Source: Limonium bicolor (lineage: Eukaryota; Streptophyta; Magnoliopsida; Caryophyllales; Plumbaginaceae). From it: a stretch of DNA of 64,000 bases. Below, piece by piece: positions 9,220 to 20,294 of this stretch. Below the pieces are notes generated by a model, which was not told the origin of the DNA, ran no database searches, and worked only from the letters and a program-made list of their open reading frames with translations. Location: NCBI GenBank assembly GCA_023374045.1, contig CM041776.1, positions 46,568,171-46,632,170 on the forward strand, read 5' to 3'. The position numbers and the translations under genes were made by a program. Position 1 is the first letter of the stretch; every line of letters starts with the position of its first letter.

Positions 9220-10905
9220 TGCAGACTGAATATCGTGAGTGGTTGGAACTGGTGTAATTAAAATAAAGAAAAGAAATTAAAACTCAAAATAACAGTCGGG
9301 CTGCAAACAAATCCCGGTCGTAGTAGTATAGTAAAGTGTAAGTGACCGGATATCGAACCGTGGGACTAAAGGGAATTATTAAGTACATAAGCTTTGTCAC
9401 AAGAGGGGGATTAATTGACTTGTTTTCGTAAAGTAAACAACAGATAAAATTAACTGAGTTGAAGATAAATTAAACGGAACTCCGGGTTCAGGTTTGTATA
9501 ATCTGATTAATTATGCTATCTCTACCGGTTTATTATAATAGGTTGGCAAAATTCCTCTTATTATCTTAAGGTCCGATGAAAACTCATAAGAACTCGTTTA
9601 CCAGAAAATGCAAGGTCCGATGAAAACTCAAGCAAGCACTAGTAAACGGAAATTAAGTGCGAGGAATTATATTCTTGCAAATGAGTACTAACTTATCCGA
9701 TGAAAATAAGTTTCCTACAGATTTACGGCTTAATTAACCTATCTGTTGTCACCGATCAGATTAAAACAGATTTAGTAGAGCTTTTTAATAAATCGATGAA
9801 ATTTATTAAAAAGGTGAGAGATAAACTTTAATCGTAACAAACTGTATTTATTTTAACCGGTAGAAATATAGATTACATAATTAAATAGACCATAGCTAAA
9901 CCTTCGCCCGGAGCAAATCCTCCTTAGCCTGACATATTAACTGGTAATAAGTCAGACAGAGGTTGGACGTAATAATAATACGGAGTAATGGAGGTGAGGA
10001 TGGTGAATGGAGAAATGAAGAGAACGAAGAGTGGAGCGTACGTAGCAATTTGTAAGTGGAATGAGTGATTTGGAGTGTTGAGTTCTGGGAAGTAATCGTG
10101 TGTGTGCGTGAGTGATTTTTGATGAAGTAGCAGTGGCTTTTTATAGAGGAGAGGATGAAGAAGAGCTGGAGCACGCATGCTAGTGGATGAACAAGATAAG
10201 GGAGGTAGATGGATTGGGGCTGCAGAACGCGTGAGGACTGTCGGCGGCGCCTGATATTGGCGATGAGGTAGGTAATATGTCTGTAGGCACCGCGAGGAAG
10301 AAGATAAACAGCACCCAAGTGGTCGCGACATTTATCTCTTGTCCGTCCTTTGTCCGTCCAAAATTCCACGGTCGTATTCATTATTTTGGCCGCGTCCGGG
10401 TTTGCGTCCGCCCTTTTAGGGCCGGACGTCTCACACGGTTTTCTTCTCTGTTCTTGTCTCACGTCTGGGCTTCTTTATCCGGACAAGACCCGGACGCGTT
10501 TGCTCATGTCCGTCCTTACTTCCGCGGACAACACACGGTTTCATTTCTTCACGTCCGGCCTTCTGTCCGGCTTTGTTTGGGCGGACGTGTTTACTCACGT
10601 CCGGCTCTGTTCGCCCGGACAAGACCCGGACGAGTATATTTGACTCGTTTGTCTTATGCAAACTTTGACCGGCTCTAGCTTCTTCGTTTGGACTCCGGTT
10701 TTCGAGCCGTTTGCACCTATGCGTTCGTCTCTTTGTCTACTTTGCTCCTAGTATTGTTTTCCTCATGTTTAACCAATTAATTTGTGAGATAATCAATAAA
10801 ACATAAACTAGAGGAAAACTAACCAAAGTGGAGAAATGAGCAAGAAAAATGCTAATATAATATATGAAATACACCTATAACACCTGCTCATTTGGACACT
10901 TATCA
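9220..10905 (-). repeat. Element C 3' LTR
   Basis: 1,686 bp, TG…CA on the plus strand (TGCAGACTGAAT … GGACACTTATCA). It contains the tRNA-Asp-like hairpin (9313-9349), a TATA box on the minus strand (10138-10146) and the GGAC/GTCC array (about 10330-10640, in U3). ORFs of 76-188 codons in it, repeated almost exactly in the other LTR, are not conserved proteins that I recognise. Confidence 0.93.
10138..10146 (-). promoter_or_regulatory. TATA box in C LTR
   Basis: Minus strand CTATAAAAA, downstream in element sense of the GGAC/GTCC array, at the position expected for the LTR promoter. The same motif is at 19066-19074 in the other LTR. Confidence 0.55.
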
Positions 10906-12004
10906 CACCCCCACACTTATCTTTTTGCTTGTCCTCAAGCAAAACCATGTACCCAAGTAAGTAGGGAATGCTCAATATTAACAAATATTATTATGAAGGG
11001 TAGGATAAAGAGGTAATCAGTTCATGATCTTTAACTTTTTGAGGAGTGTGATAAATCAACTGCTGGAGGCATAGGTGTGCTCAGGGTAAAAATAAAATAT
11101 AGAGTTTCGGGGTATGATCCGGAGTACTTCAATGTTTCTCAGTTAAGGTGACTTTGAGAATTTTTACCACGGCCAACTTCTCTCAAGAATGGGCATTGAG
11201 GAGAAAACAAAAGGAAAAATAGATTCATGCATTTGTTTTACTTTTGCATAAGAGATGAGAAGATAATATTTAAGCATCAAGATTTTGTTTTTAAGAACAC
11301 TCAACTCTCTTTGTTGGTTACCACTGGTGTCTCGCAAGTCCCTTGCTTATTGTATTCATTTTTTTAACAGAGAAGTACCCCTTAGCAATCCCTAAGAGAG
11401 AAGACAGAAAGAACCCCTGAGTAATAAAAATCCAACCATTTGCAGATCATTTGGTCACACCGCATAAAAATGCTCCTCAAAAGTAATCAAATGAAATTTT
11501 TTTAAATTTGTACCATTTATCCCACAATTCATAATAGTATTTATTCATAAAGAGAACAACCTACATTAGCAGGGTCCATAATTTTAATTTTTGAACACAT
11601 GCGAGATAAGCAGAGAGATTTAAACATTTTAAGCACGAAATGCCCCGAAAAGGGCTCTCCCCCACACTTAAGCTGAAGCAATGCCCTCATTGTGTAGATG
11701 GAATTAAATTAATAGGGCACGGCAAAAGGGAAAGAGTGTACTTGCCAAATTTCGTAGAGTGTGTAGAGCTCCCCCACACTTGAGTGCAACTGTGGAATGT
11801 CATGAAATGTACCTGTAAAGAATATTCTACACAGCCAGAAGTACTCAAGTAAAACCTGCATTTTATTATAACATATAAAAGCGAAATATAGTACAAAAGA
11901 GAAAACAAAATAAAATTAAAGGAATGACAAAAGATAGATAGTGGGTTGCCTCCCACCAAGCTGCCCGGGTTTAACGTCTCTAGCTAGACGCATTTGACCA
12001 AGCT
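10906..12004 (-). other. Element C 3' untranslated region with three polypurine tracts
   Basis: Noncoding 1.1 kb between the integrase stop and the 3' LTR. In element sense, AAGTGTGGGGGW-type tracts occur near 11770, 11660 and directly at the LTR (10906-10918). The terminal tract is preceded by a hairpin TTTTGCTTG / CAAGCAAAA with an AGGA loop (plus strand 10923-10944). The middle one is preceded by CAATG / CATTG with an AGGG loop (11679-11692). A 90-codon ORF at 11687-11959 has no recognisable features. Confidence 0.75.
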
Positions 12005-13033
12005 TTAGGTTGGAGAAAATTTTGAGGGCGAGGTATCTGAACAGCTGGCGTTAGGAAGTTTGCACACTTTGTAAAACTTATGACGTAGAGGTGTCATCCT
12101 CTGTACCTTTGGGCTGGAGGTTTCCTCGTATTCCTGTACAAAAGAAATTGCTAACAGAGCACTATTATTTTCAAGAATACCAGCATACCTTTTTAGACGG
12201 GATCCATTGACTTTGAAGCATTCTCCTTTCTTATTCTGGAGTTCGTAAACACCAAAAGGAGTAGTTCCAACAACCTGGAATGGGCCAGTCCAGTGAGATT
12301 TGAGTTTTCCAGGAAATATTCTCCATCTGGAATTATAAAGCAGCACCCCGTCGCCAACCTTAAAGTCGCGTTTGTGGATCATTTAGTCATGGTGTTTCTT
12401 GGTGCGCTCCTTGTATATTGTCGCACTGCGGTATGCCTGATCTCTTAACTCCTCGAGTTCAGAAAGTTGAAGCTTACGCTTTTCTCCTGCGGCTTCTTCA
12501 TCGAAGTTTAGGGCCTTGAGTGCCCAATATGCCTTATGTTCCAGCTCTACAGGAAGGTGACATGATTTCCCATAGACAAGCTTAAAAGGAGACATCCCGA
12601 TGGGAGTCTTGAATGCGGTGCGGTAAGCCCAAAGCACATCATCTAACTTTAATGCCCAATCCTTTCGTGATGAGTTAACCGTTTTCTGGAGAATCCATTT
12701 TAACTCACGGTTTGAAACTTCTGCTTGGCCGTTTGTCTGCGGGTGATAAGGTAGAGCTACCTTGTGACGTACCCCGTACTTACCCATAAGTGCTTCAAAT
12801 GAACGGTTGCAGAAGTGGGATCCTCTGTCACTGATAATAATTCTAGGCACGCCAAAACGGGTAAAGATGTGCTTTTTAAGGAATTTGGTTACGGTCTTTG
12901 AATCAGCATGATGACAGGGTATGGCTTCTACCCATTTTGACACGTAATCCACTGCCACTAGAACATATTGGTGGCCCTGTGAGGAAGGGAACGGTCCCAT
13001 AAAATCAATGCCCCAACAATCAAAGAGTTCCAC
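12005..13033 (-). pseudogene. Element C integrase core and C-terminus
   Basis: Continues the pol frame after a TAA at 13046-13048. The core domain runs from [10 protein letters not shown] (first catalytic Asp) through [10 protein letters not shown] (second Asp) to [12 protein letters not shown] (Glu), so the DDE triad is present. A second in-frame TAA at 12383-12385 replaces a residue that is Lys in A1, then the GDGVLLYNSR and LKSHWTGPF segment (GPY/F-like C-terminal domain) continues to a natural stop at 12005. Both stops keep the frame, so only two point changes disable this domain. Confidence 0.88.
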
Positions 13034-13045
13034 TTCTAGTATTCC

Positions 13046-16000
13046 TTATTGTGGCATTTCATGTCTCCTAGATGTGTTACCCATTCTCTGACAATTATCA
13101 CATTGGGTGCAGAATTGGTAAACATCCTTGTGAAGAGTCGGCCAATAAAATCCTGAGGCCAGGATCTTGGCAGCGGTCCTTGTGGGTCCATGGTGACCAC
13201 CGGCTTCCCGTGAGTGACAAAAATGTATGACGCTGTGAACCTCATCTTCAGGGAGACACCGGCGAATCAACCCATCCGCACAGACTCGGAACAAATATGG
13301 ATCTTCCCAGAAATAATGTTTTGAATCAGAAAGGAATTTCTTCTTCTTGGAGTAAGATAGATCATATGGTATTGTTCCAGAGACTAGATAATTGGCCAGA
13401 TCCGCATACCATGGCTCTTGTACCTTGGTGATAGAAAAGACAGTCTCATCGGGGAAGAATTCGCTAATAGGCACACTATCCGTAGGAGTTACCAACCGCA
13501 AGAGATGGTCAGCGACGACATTTAATTTTCCGCTCTTATCTTTGACTTCGATGTCAAACTCTTGCAGTAGAAGAATCCAGCGCAACAAGCGAGGCTTGGC
13601 TTCTTGTTTTGCAAATAGGTATTTGAGAGCAGAGTGGTCTGTGTGCACTATGACCTTGCTTCCCCATAAGTACGACCTGAACTTATCAAGGGAGAATACT
13701 ATAGCCAGAAGCTCTTTTTCGGTGGTAGTATAGTTTTTCTGGGCATCGTTTAGTGTTCTGCTGGCATAAGCAATTACTCTTAGAATCTTCTCTTTTTTCT
13801 GGCATAGAGCTGCCCCCACTGCATAGTCACTCGCATCACACATGATCTCAAACGGGAGAGACCAGTCGGGTGATATGACTACAGGTGCAGATGCCAGTTT
13901 TTGTGTTATTGTATTGAAAGCAGCTGAACACTTATCATCAAAATGAAACGGGGCATCTTTCTGTAGCAGGTCGGTCAATGGTTTACTGATTTTTGAGAAG
14001 TCTTGTATAAACCGTCGATAGAATCCTGCATGCCCGAGAAATGCTCGAATATCTTTAACAGAGGTTGGTGCCGGTAATTTCTCTATAACCTCCACCTTGG
14101 CCTTATCCACCTCTATTCCTTCAGCCGATATTTTATGTCCAAGGACAATCCCGTCCTTGACCATAAAGTGACATTTCTCCCAGTTTAAAACGAGATTTGT
14201 ATCCTCACACCGTCCGAGGATTAAATCAAGTAGTGCCAAGCATTTATCAAAACTAGAGCCATAGACAGAGAAGTCATCCATGAATACCTCTATGCTCTGT
14301 TCGATGAAATCAGCGAATATAGCTTGCATGCATCGCTGGAAGGTAGCAGGGGCATTGCATAGTTCGAAGGGCATTCGTCTGTACGCAAAGGTGCCGTATG
14401 GACAAGTGAAAGTGATCTTGTCCTGGTCCTCTGGTGCGATTGGTATTTGAAAATACCCTGAGAACCCATCTAAAAAGCAGTAGTACTCTTGCCCTGCTAG
14501 TCTCTCTAACATCTGATCGATAAAGGGGAGAGGGAAGTGATCTTTCCTGGTTGCCAAGTTTAAGCGCCTATAGTCGATACACATGCGCCAACCAGTGATT
14601 TTTCTTTGAGGGATAGCCTCTCCCTTATCATTAATAATAGCCTCGATGCCCCCCTTCTTCGGGACAACTTGTACAGGACTTACCCATGGACTGTCAGAGA
14701 TAAGATAAATGATGTTCGCGTCTAGGAGTTTCAGAACCTCCTTTTTTACTACCTCCTTTAGGTTAGGGTTTAGCCGACGTTGGCGTTGCCTGATAGACTT
14801 GTAGCTTTCCTCCATATAGATGTGGTGCGTGCAATAGGAGGGGTCAATTCCTTTTATATCAGCAATAGTCCACCCGATTGCTGTTTTGTGCTTCTTCAAT
14901 ATCTCAAGTAACCTCGTTTCCTCCCCGAAATTCAGAGAAGAGGAAATAATGACAGGCAAATGGTCATTTTCAGCTAAAAAGGCATACTTGAGTTTAGAAG
15001 GTAGCTCCTTAAGCTCGAGCTCTGGTGGCTGTTCTATTGAGGGAATTGATTTTTGAGGTATTCTGTCAAGTTTTTCGATTGGTGGTCGGTAGGCTTGAAA
15101 ACTTGCCTTTTCTTTTTCTAAGTACGCCAGCATGGCGTTAACTTCCGGATCCTCCACCTTTTCTTCTAGAGAAGTACATAATACCTGCTCTAGTGGTTCA
15201 TTTTCAGCTTCCGGGATGGAAAATAAGGAATACATATCCTCATCTATAGAAGAATCGCCTTCCTCCTCATCATCTGTTAATCCCACTGTCTTAGCATGAG
15301 GAGAAAAGTTAGAGTTTTTCTTCATCATTTTCTGCATGTCGAACTCGATCGTTTCATCCTCGTATCTTAAAGTGATCTTTCCATCGTGGACATCAATTAT
15401 GGCTTTGGCAGTACTTAGAAACGGTCGGCCAAGAATCAGGGGAACCTCCACATCGTCGTCCATTTCTAGAATGACGAAGTCAGCTGGAAAGATAAAGCGA
15501 GATACTCCAACTACCAGATCTCGGACTATTCCCATTGACTTGATCTCAGATCTGTCAGCTAGTTGGAGTTTGAAAGGAACCGGTTGCATCTCTCCTCCTT
15601 TAACTTTCAAGAAGGTGGCGTAGGGCATGATATTAATACTGGCTCCTAGGTCGCATAAACCGCTTCCACAGTCCACTCCACCTATAAAACACGGGATAAC
15701 GGGATTTCCCGGATCTGTTTGTTTGGGAGGGAGTGCTCGAAGAAGCGCAGCAGAGCATTCCTCCGTGAGGTGCACTGTTTCTTTTCCTGGTTTTTTTTTC
15801 TTCTTAGTTAAGAGATCCTTTAAAAATTTGGCGTAGTTAGGCATCTCTTGCAAAGCATCGATTAGAGGTATGTCGAGAGTCAGTTTCTTGAAAATGCTCA
15901 AGAATTTGGAAAACTGCTCATCTAGGTGTTTCTTTTTCATCATGTTGGGAAATGGGAGTTCACTGTTTTTAGGAGATGAAGATGGAATGTCGATGGTAAT

Positions 16001-16381
16001 TTGGGATGGAGATGGAGTAGCAGGAATAGGAACTTGGATTTTTGAGGGAGGTAAGGTTGGGTTGGTTGTTTCTTCATCATTTTCGGTCTCTTCTTGATTT
16101 TCTTTTTCTTTTCTAGTAGCAAGTTCTCTTCCACTCCTTAGGGAGATTGCACTTAAGTTTGCTGATTGGAATGTGCCATCGTCTATAAGGATTGAATTTG
16201 CTTGCTCTCTTGGATTAGGGTTAGTCTGTGAAGGGAAATGACCAGGTGGCCTTTGTTGGGTGAGTAACTGTTGAATCTGAGATTGCAAGGCTTTTTTGTC
16301 TTTGCGCAGGGCTGCGACCTCCTCTTGCGTGTCTCGGAACTTACCCATCATCGCTTTAAACATCTCTTGCATTTGAGACAT
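13046..16381 (-). CDS. Element C gag C-terminus, protease, RT, RNase H, integrase N-terminus
   Basis: One uninterrupted frame of 1,111 codons. In order: coiled-coil-like gag end (about residues 1-60), linker, protease with DLGASINIMP (about 235-330), reverse transcriptase with CFLDGFSGYFQIP and the active-site box FMDDFSVYG (about 520-780), RNase H with CDASDYAVGAALC and [11 protein letters not shown] (about 830-950), then the integrase HHCC zinc domain (HFCHSREAGGHHG … CDNCQRMG). The first Met is not native: a TAG at 16445-16447 separates it from the rest of gag in the same frame. Some residues differ from relatives (for example FELCNAP where D has FGLCNAP, and HLLRL where A1 has HLSRL). Nearly intact but cut at both ends by nonsense codons. 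Confidence 0.92.
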   Translation of the reverse strand: MSQMQEMFKAMMGKFRDTQEEVAALRKDKKALQSQIQQLLTQQRPPGHFPSQTNPNPREQANSILIDDGTFQSANLSAISLRSGRELATRKEKENQEETENDEETTNPTLPPSKIQVPIPATPSPSQITIDIPSSSPKNSELPFPNMMKKKHLDEQFSKFLSIFKKLTLDIPLIDALQEMPNYAKFLKDLLTKKKKKPGKETVHLTEECSAALLRALPPKQTDPGNPVIPCFIGGVDCGSGLCDLGASINIMPYATFLKVKGGEMQPVPFKLQLADRSEIKSMGIVRDLVVGVSRFIFPADFVILEMDDDVEVPLILGRPFLSTAKAIIDVHDGKITLRYEDETIEFDMQKMMKKNSNFSPHAKTVGLTDDEEEGDSSIDEDMYSLFSIPEAENEPLEQVLCTSLEEKVEDPEVNAMLAYLEKEKASFQAYRPPIEKLDRIPQKSIPSIEQPPELELKELPSKLKYAFLAENDHLPVIISSSLNFGEETRLLEILKKHKTAIGWTIADIKGIDPSYCTHHIYMEESYKSIRQRQRRLNPNLKEVVKKEVLKLLDANIIYLISDSPWVSPVQVVPKKGGIEAIINDKGEAIPQRKITGWRMCIDYRRLNLATRKDHFPLPFIDQMLERLAGQEYYCFLDGFSGYFQIPIAPEDQDKITFTCPYGTFAYRRMPFELCNAPATFQRCMQAIFADFIEQSIEVFMDDFSVYGSSFDKCLALLDLILGRCEDTNLVLNWEKCHFMVKDGIVLGHKISAEGIEVDKAKVEVIEKLPAPTSVKDIRAFLGHAGFYRRFIQDFSKISKPLTDLLQKDAPFHFDDKCSAAFNTITQKLASAPVVISPDWSLPFEIMCDASDYAVGAALCQKKEKILRVIAYASRTLNDAQKNYTTTEKELLAIVFSLDKFRSYLWGSKVIVHTDHSALKYLFAKQEAKPRLLRWILLLQEFDIEVKDKSGKLNVVADHLLRLVTPTDSVPISEFFPDETVFSITKVQEPWYADLANYLVSGTIPYDLSYSKKKKFLSDSKHYFWEDPYLFRVCADGLIRRCLPEDEVHSVIHFCHSREAGGHHGPTRTAAKILASGFYWPTLHKDVYQFCTQCDNCQRMGNTSRRHEMPQ

Positions 16382-16444
16382 TTCAGATTCAGGATTCGAA
16401 GGGGGTTGAGTTGGTCGACTCGAAGAAGCATCATTGCCATAAGG

Positions 16445-17765
16445 CTATTGCTGATACTGCCTCTGGCCTCCTTGAAAATTGGACTGAGGTCTGTAATTTT
16501 GAGATGGTTGTAGAGTATGTGGGTTTTGGATATTGTCGGTGTTTGAGTAGCGAAGGTTGGATTGCATGTTACGTTGCCAAGGTTGCCTGTACCCTGAATT
16601 GTTGGTGATATAGTTTGCTTCTTCCGCTACTTTTAATTCTTGTAGTTGGGGGCATTGTTCGTAGTCATGAGGCCCACCACATTGTGTACAAGAAATAACA
16701 GGAGATGATTGGGACAGAGGAGCGTAGCCTGGAGGGATTGTAGATGATCGGGAAATCATCGACTTAGCTTGCTGGGGGTAGGAGTTCATAGCCATCTGCT
16801 CAACCACTTTCTACTGAGTATACTTTTGTTGTCTGCTGAGCATTGCTCTCCATGAGTTGCTCATGGCTTTTCATCAGCTGGTCAAACTTGTTATCACTTT
16901 CCCCAACATGGTATAAACCTGGAGTGCCACTCCTTGATCCACCAGAGGCCCAGTCTCTGATCTCTTCACAGAGAGACTCCATGCTGTTCAAAAACTGTGC
17001 TCCTGGCTTCTTCAGAATATCAGCCCCTAAAGAGGATAGTACCATTGTTCTGCACGGACCGATCAAGCCTTTGGAGAACAATTGTGATACTTGCTCTTTC
17101 GTCAGACCATGGTGAGGACAAGTAAGTAGTAGTCCTTTGAAACGGTCCCAAGTTTCACAAATGTTTTCCGACCCTGGCTGCTTGAAATTGTAGATTTCAG
17201 CAATCATTTCCAACGTTCGGCTCGGGGGCAGGAATTTTGTCGTAGAAACTTGGTGGCCATGTCATCCCAAAGTACCAATGGTACTTGGCGTCAGGCTGTG
17301 CATGTGTACCATTGCTCGCGTTTCCCGTCAGGTGAGGGAGGGAATAATGACAGTCTTGCGTATTGGAGTACTGCGTCGGTCGCAGTTAGACGTTGGCATG
17401 CTGCAAGAACTTGGTAACATGTAACAGAGCTTTCGTCAGGATTGGTGCATCGAACATGCCCAAACCTTTACAATCGGATTGTATGATATGGCTTTAGCTT
17501 CTGCCACTCATGTATTCGGATTGGGTAAGGTGAGGAAGGATGATGGCAGGCTGTTGTCCTAGATTAGACGGCCTGTTGGATGTTCGAACTGTCTGGTGGA
17601 AGATGTCATGTCGTTCCGGGTTAGATTCTATCACTGTGGTGGTTATGTTTGTTGCGCTCGTCTCTGCCTTAGAGTGCACATAAAGGTTCTCTCGATTTCT
17701 GGGATGTAACCAACCGTGTGGTTATTAATATTTTCCGGGAGACTGTTTGACCTGGTAAAAGGCAT
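16445..17765 (-). pseudogene. Element C gag
   Basis: The start is placed at the ATG complementary to 17763-17765, which matches the A2 gag start in context. Recognisable pieces: NITTTVIES and QQPAIILPHLTQSEY near 17680-17500 (shared with A2), a capsid segment ENICETWDRFKGLLLTCPHHG (17213 on), and a zinc-knuckle CTQCGGPHDYEQC near 16700. Frames change near 17680, 17500-17214 and 16807, and a TAG lies at 16445. Damaged by at least three small indels. Confidence 0.8.
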
Positions 17766-18128
17766 TCACCACTCAAAACAGAAAAAGAAACTCGTGATGT
17801 GTTAAAATAAAAAAAATGTTAGGAATTAGTTGACAGAAATTATAAGTTAGTAGTTAGAGACAATGGAAATTAATTGACAGAAAATTATATGACAGAAATT
17901 ATAAGTTAGTAGTTAGTATACTGGAAATTTGAAGTTAGTAGTTAATTTACTGAAATTTAAAGGACAATGGAAATTAAATGACTGGAAAATAAATGACAAT
18001 AAAGTAAAGAGTTAGTAATTAGATGTCAGAAGTTAGATGTCCGTAGTCAAATGTCCAAAATAATAGTAACTGGTTATTATAATATAACAGGTGAATTATC
18101 CGGGGCTTAGGGACTAGAATAAATCAAG
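17766..18128 (-). other. Element C 5' leader
   Basis: AT-rich leader with repeated GACAGAAATTATAAGTTAGT-type phrases on the plus strand. It corresponds to the TTTAAATT-rich leader of A2. The GGGACT / AGTCCC inverted repeat next to the primer site is at about 18109-18133. Confidence 0.6.
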
Positions 18129-18147
18129 TCCCCGGCAACGACGCCAT
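18129..18147 (-). promoter_or_regulatory. Primer-binding site of C (tRNA-Asp)
   Basis: Minus strand TGGCGTCGTTGCCGGGGAC, three bases from the LTR. One mismatch to the tRNA-Asp 3' end (GCGTC for GCGCC). Confidence 0.88.
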
Positions 18148-18150
18148 TTT

Positions 18151-19833
18151 GCAGACTGAATATCGTGAGTGGTTGGAACTGGTGTAATTAAAATAAAGAA
18201 AAGAAATTAAAACTCAAAATAACAGTCGGGCTGCAAACAAATCCCGGTCGTAGTAGTATAGTAAAGTGTAAGCGACCGGATATCGAACGTGGGGACTAAA
18301 GGGAATTATTAAGTACCTAAGCTTTGTCACAAGAGGGGGATTAATTGACTTGTTTTCGTAAAGTAAACAACAGATAAAATTAACTGAGTTGAAGATAAAT
18401 TAAACGGAACTCCGGGTTCAGGTTTGTATAATCTGATTAATTATGCTATCTCTACCGGTTTATTATAATAGGTTGGCAAAATTCCTCTTATTATCTTAAT
18501 GGCCGATGAAACTCATAAGAACTCGTTTACCGTACTGGCAAGGTCCGATGAAAACTCAAGCAAGCACTAGTAAACGGAAATTAAGTGCGAGGAATTATAT
18601 TCTTGCAAATGAGTACTAACTTATCCGATGAAAATAAGTTTCCTACAGATTTACGGCTTAATTAACCTATCTGTTGTCACCGATCAGATTAAAACAGATT
18701 TAGTAGAGCTTTTTAATAAATCGATGAAATTTATTAAAAAGGTGAGAGATAAACTTTAATCGTAACAAACTGTATTTATTTTAACCAGTAGAAATATAGA
18801 TTACATAATTAAATAGACTACAGCTAAACCTTCGCCCGGAGCAAATCCTCCTTAGCCTGACATATTAACTGGTAATAAGTCAGACAGAGGTTGGACGTAA
18901 TAATAATACGGAGTAATGGAGGTGAGGATGGTGAATGGAGAAATGAAGAGAACGAAGAGTGGAGCGTACGTAGGAATTTGTAAGTGGAATGAGTGATTTG
19001 GAGTGTTGAGTTCTGGGGAGTAATCGTGTGTGAGCGTGAGTGATTTTTGATGAAGTAGCAGTGGCTTTTTATAGAGGAGAGGATGAAGAAGAGCTGGAGC
19101 ACGCATGCTAGTGGATGAACAAGATAAGGGAGGTAGATGGATTGGGGCTGCAGAACGCGTGAGGACTGTCGGCGGCGCCTGATATTGGCGATGAGGTAGG
19201 TAATATGTCTGTAGGCGCAGCGAGGAAGAAGATAAACAGCACCCAAGTGGTCGCGACATTTATCTCTTGTCCGTCCTTTGTCCGTCCAAAATTCCACGGT
19301 CGTATTCATTATTTTGGCCGCGTCCGGGTTTGCGTCCGCCCTTTTAGGGCCGGACGTCTCACACGGTTTTCTTCTCTGTTCTTGTCTCACGTCCGGGCTT
19401 CTTTATCCGGACAAGACCCGGACGCGTTTGCTCACGTCCGTCCTTACTTCCGCGGACAACACACGGTTTCATTTCTTCACGTCCGGCCTTCTGTCCGGCT
19501 TTGTTTGGGCGGACGTGTTTACTCACGTCCGGCTCTGTTCGCCCGGACAAGACCCAGACGAGTATATTTGACTTGTTTGTCTTATGCAAACTTTGACCGG
19601 CTCTAGCTTCTTCGTTTGGACTCCGTTTTTCGAGCCGTTTACGCCTATGCGTTCGTCTCTTTGTCTACTTTGCTCCTAGTATGGTTTTCCTCATTTTTAA
19701 CCAATAAATTTGTGAGATAATCAATAAAACATAAACTAGAGGAAAACTAACCAAAGTGGAGAAATGAGCAAGAAAAATGCTAATATAATATATGAAATAC
19801 ACCTATAACACCTGCTCATTTGGACACTTATCA
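18151..19833 (-). repeat. Element C 5' LTR
   Basis: 1,683 bp, partner of 9220-10905. It has the tRNA-Asp-like hairpin (18244-18279), a TATA box (19066-19074) and the GGAC/GTCC array (about 19260-19570). Confidence 0.93.
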
Positions 19834-19838
19834 CATAC

Positions 19839-20294
19839 CAAGAGACACGAACACAAGTCGGAGCGATGCCACCGACAATACCTCCAGAATTTTAGAGACT
19901 TGTCACACAAGCTGTAGAACTTGCACAACAATGTGAATATGATCCAATCCCGGCACTTGAAGCGGACCTTTGTATCGTCAAATTTTATGAGAAAGAAGGA
20001 CGACTTGGGTTACACCAAGACAAGGACGAGACAGCGGAATCTCTTGAACAAGGAGTGCCCGTAGTGTCTTGGTCCATTGGTGATGACGCCGTATTTATGT
20101 ATAGCGGGCAGAAGCGTGTGGACCTCGCACAGAAACTGGTATTGAGATCAGGAGATGTCCTAATCATGGGTGGAAACTCTAGGATGCTGTATCATGGGAT
20201 CAACAAGATCAAACTGAATACGGAACCGCCGGCAATAATCAATGCCACACACATGAAACCAGGACGCCTGAACCTTACCTTTAGGAAGTATTAA
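19839..20294 (+). pseudogene. AlkB-like dioxygenase ORF of K1, catalytic part
   Basis: Resumes in frame after the CATAC copy and runs to TAA at 20292-20294. Catalytic features: the iron ligands His and Asp of HxD in GLHQDKDE (20013-20021), the distal His in SRMLYHG (20193-20195), and the 2-oxoglutarate-binding Arg segment RLNLTFRKY at the end. The strand between (VPVVSWSIGD, GDVLIMGG) fits the double-stranded beta-helix fold. Two defects: TAG at 19893-19895 after PPEF (codon 116 of the joined ORF), and KFY where AlkB proteins have Asn-x-Tyr for 2-oxoglutarate binding. There is no intron inside it, while plant host AlkB genes usually have introns, suggesting capture from cDNA (inference). An AATAAA follows at 20364-20369. 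Confidence 0.88.

Larger units (their letters stand above)
9220..19833 (-). mobile_element. Athila element C, full length
   Basis: A 10.6-kb minus-strand Athila element with both LTRs (9220-10905 and 18151-19833), primer site, gag, one long pol ORF, integrase and 3' untranslated region. Perfect target duplications CATAC occur at 9215-9219 and 19834-19838. It is inserted in the AlkB-like ORF of K1. The two LTRs are very similar by eye (small substitutions and 1-2 base indels), so it is younger than K1. Damage is light: a few stops and frame shifts in gag and two stops in integrase. No env-like gene is present. Confidence 0.95.

Noticed and set aside
9313..9349. Possible tRNA-Asp gene or pseudogene
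   Set aside because: The 5'-half-like part and the T-arm-like part are on opposite strands and there is no anticodon arm, so it cannot fold as a tRNA. Kept as an LTR element instead.
9896..10462. 188-codon ORF repeated at 18824-19390
   Set aside because: LTR duplicate; crosses the TATA box and array; Ser/Thr/His-rich low-complexity translation without a domain.
10277..10678. 133-codon ORF, also at 19205-19606, apparently conserved
   Set aside because: It is conserved only because both copies are LTRs of the same element C. It spans the GGAC/GTCC array and has repeat-like composition.
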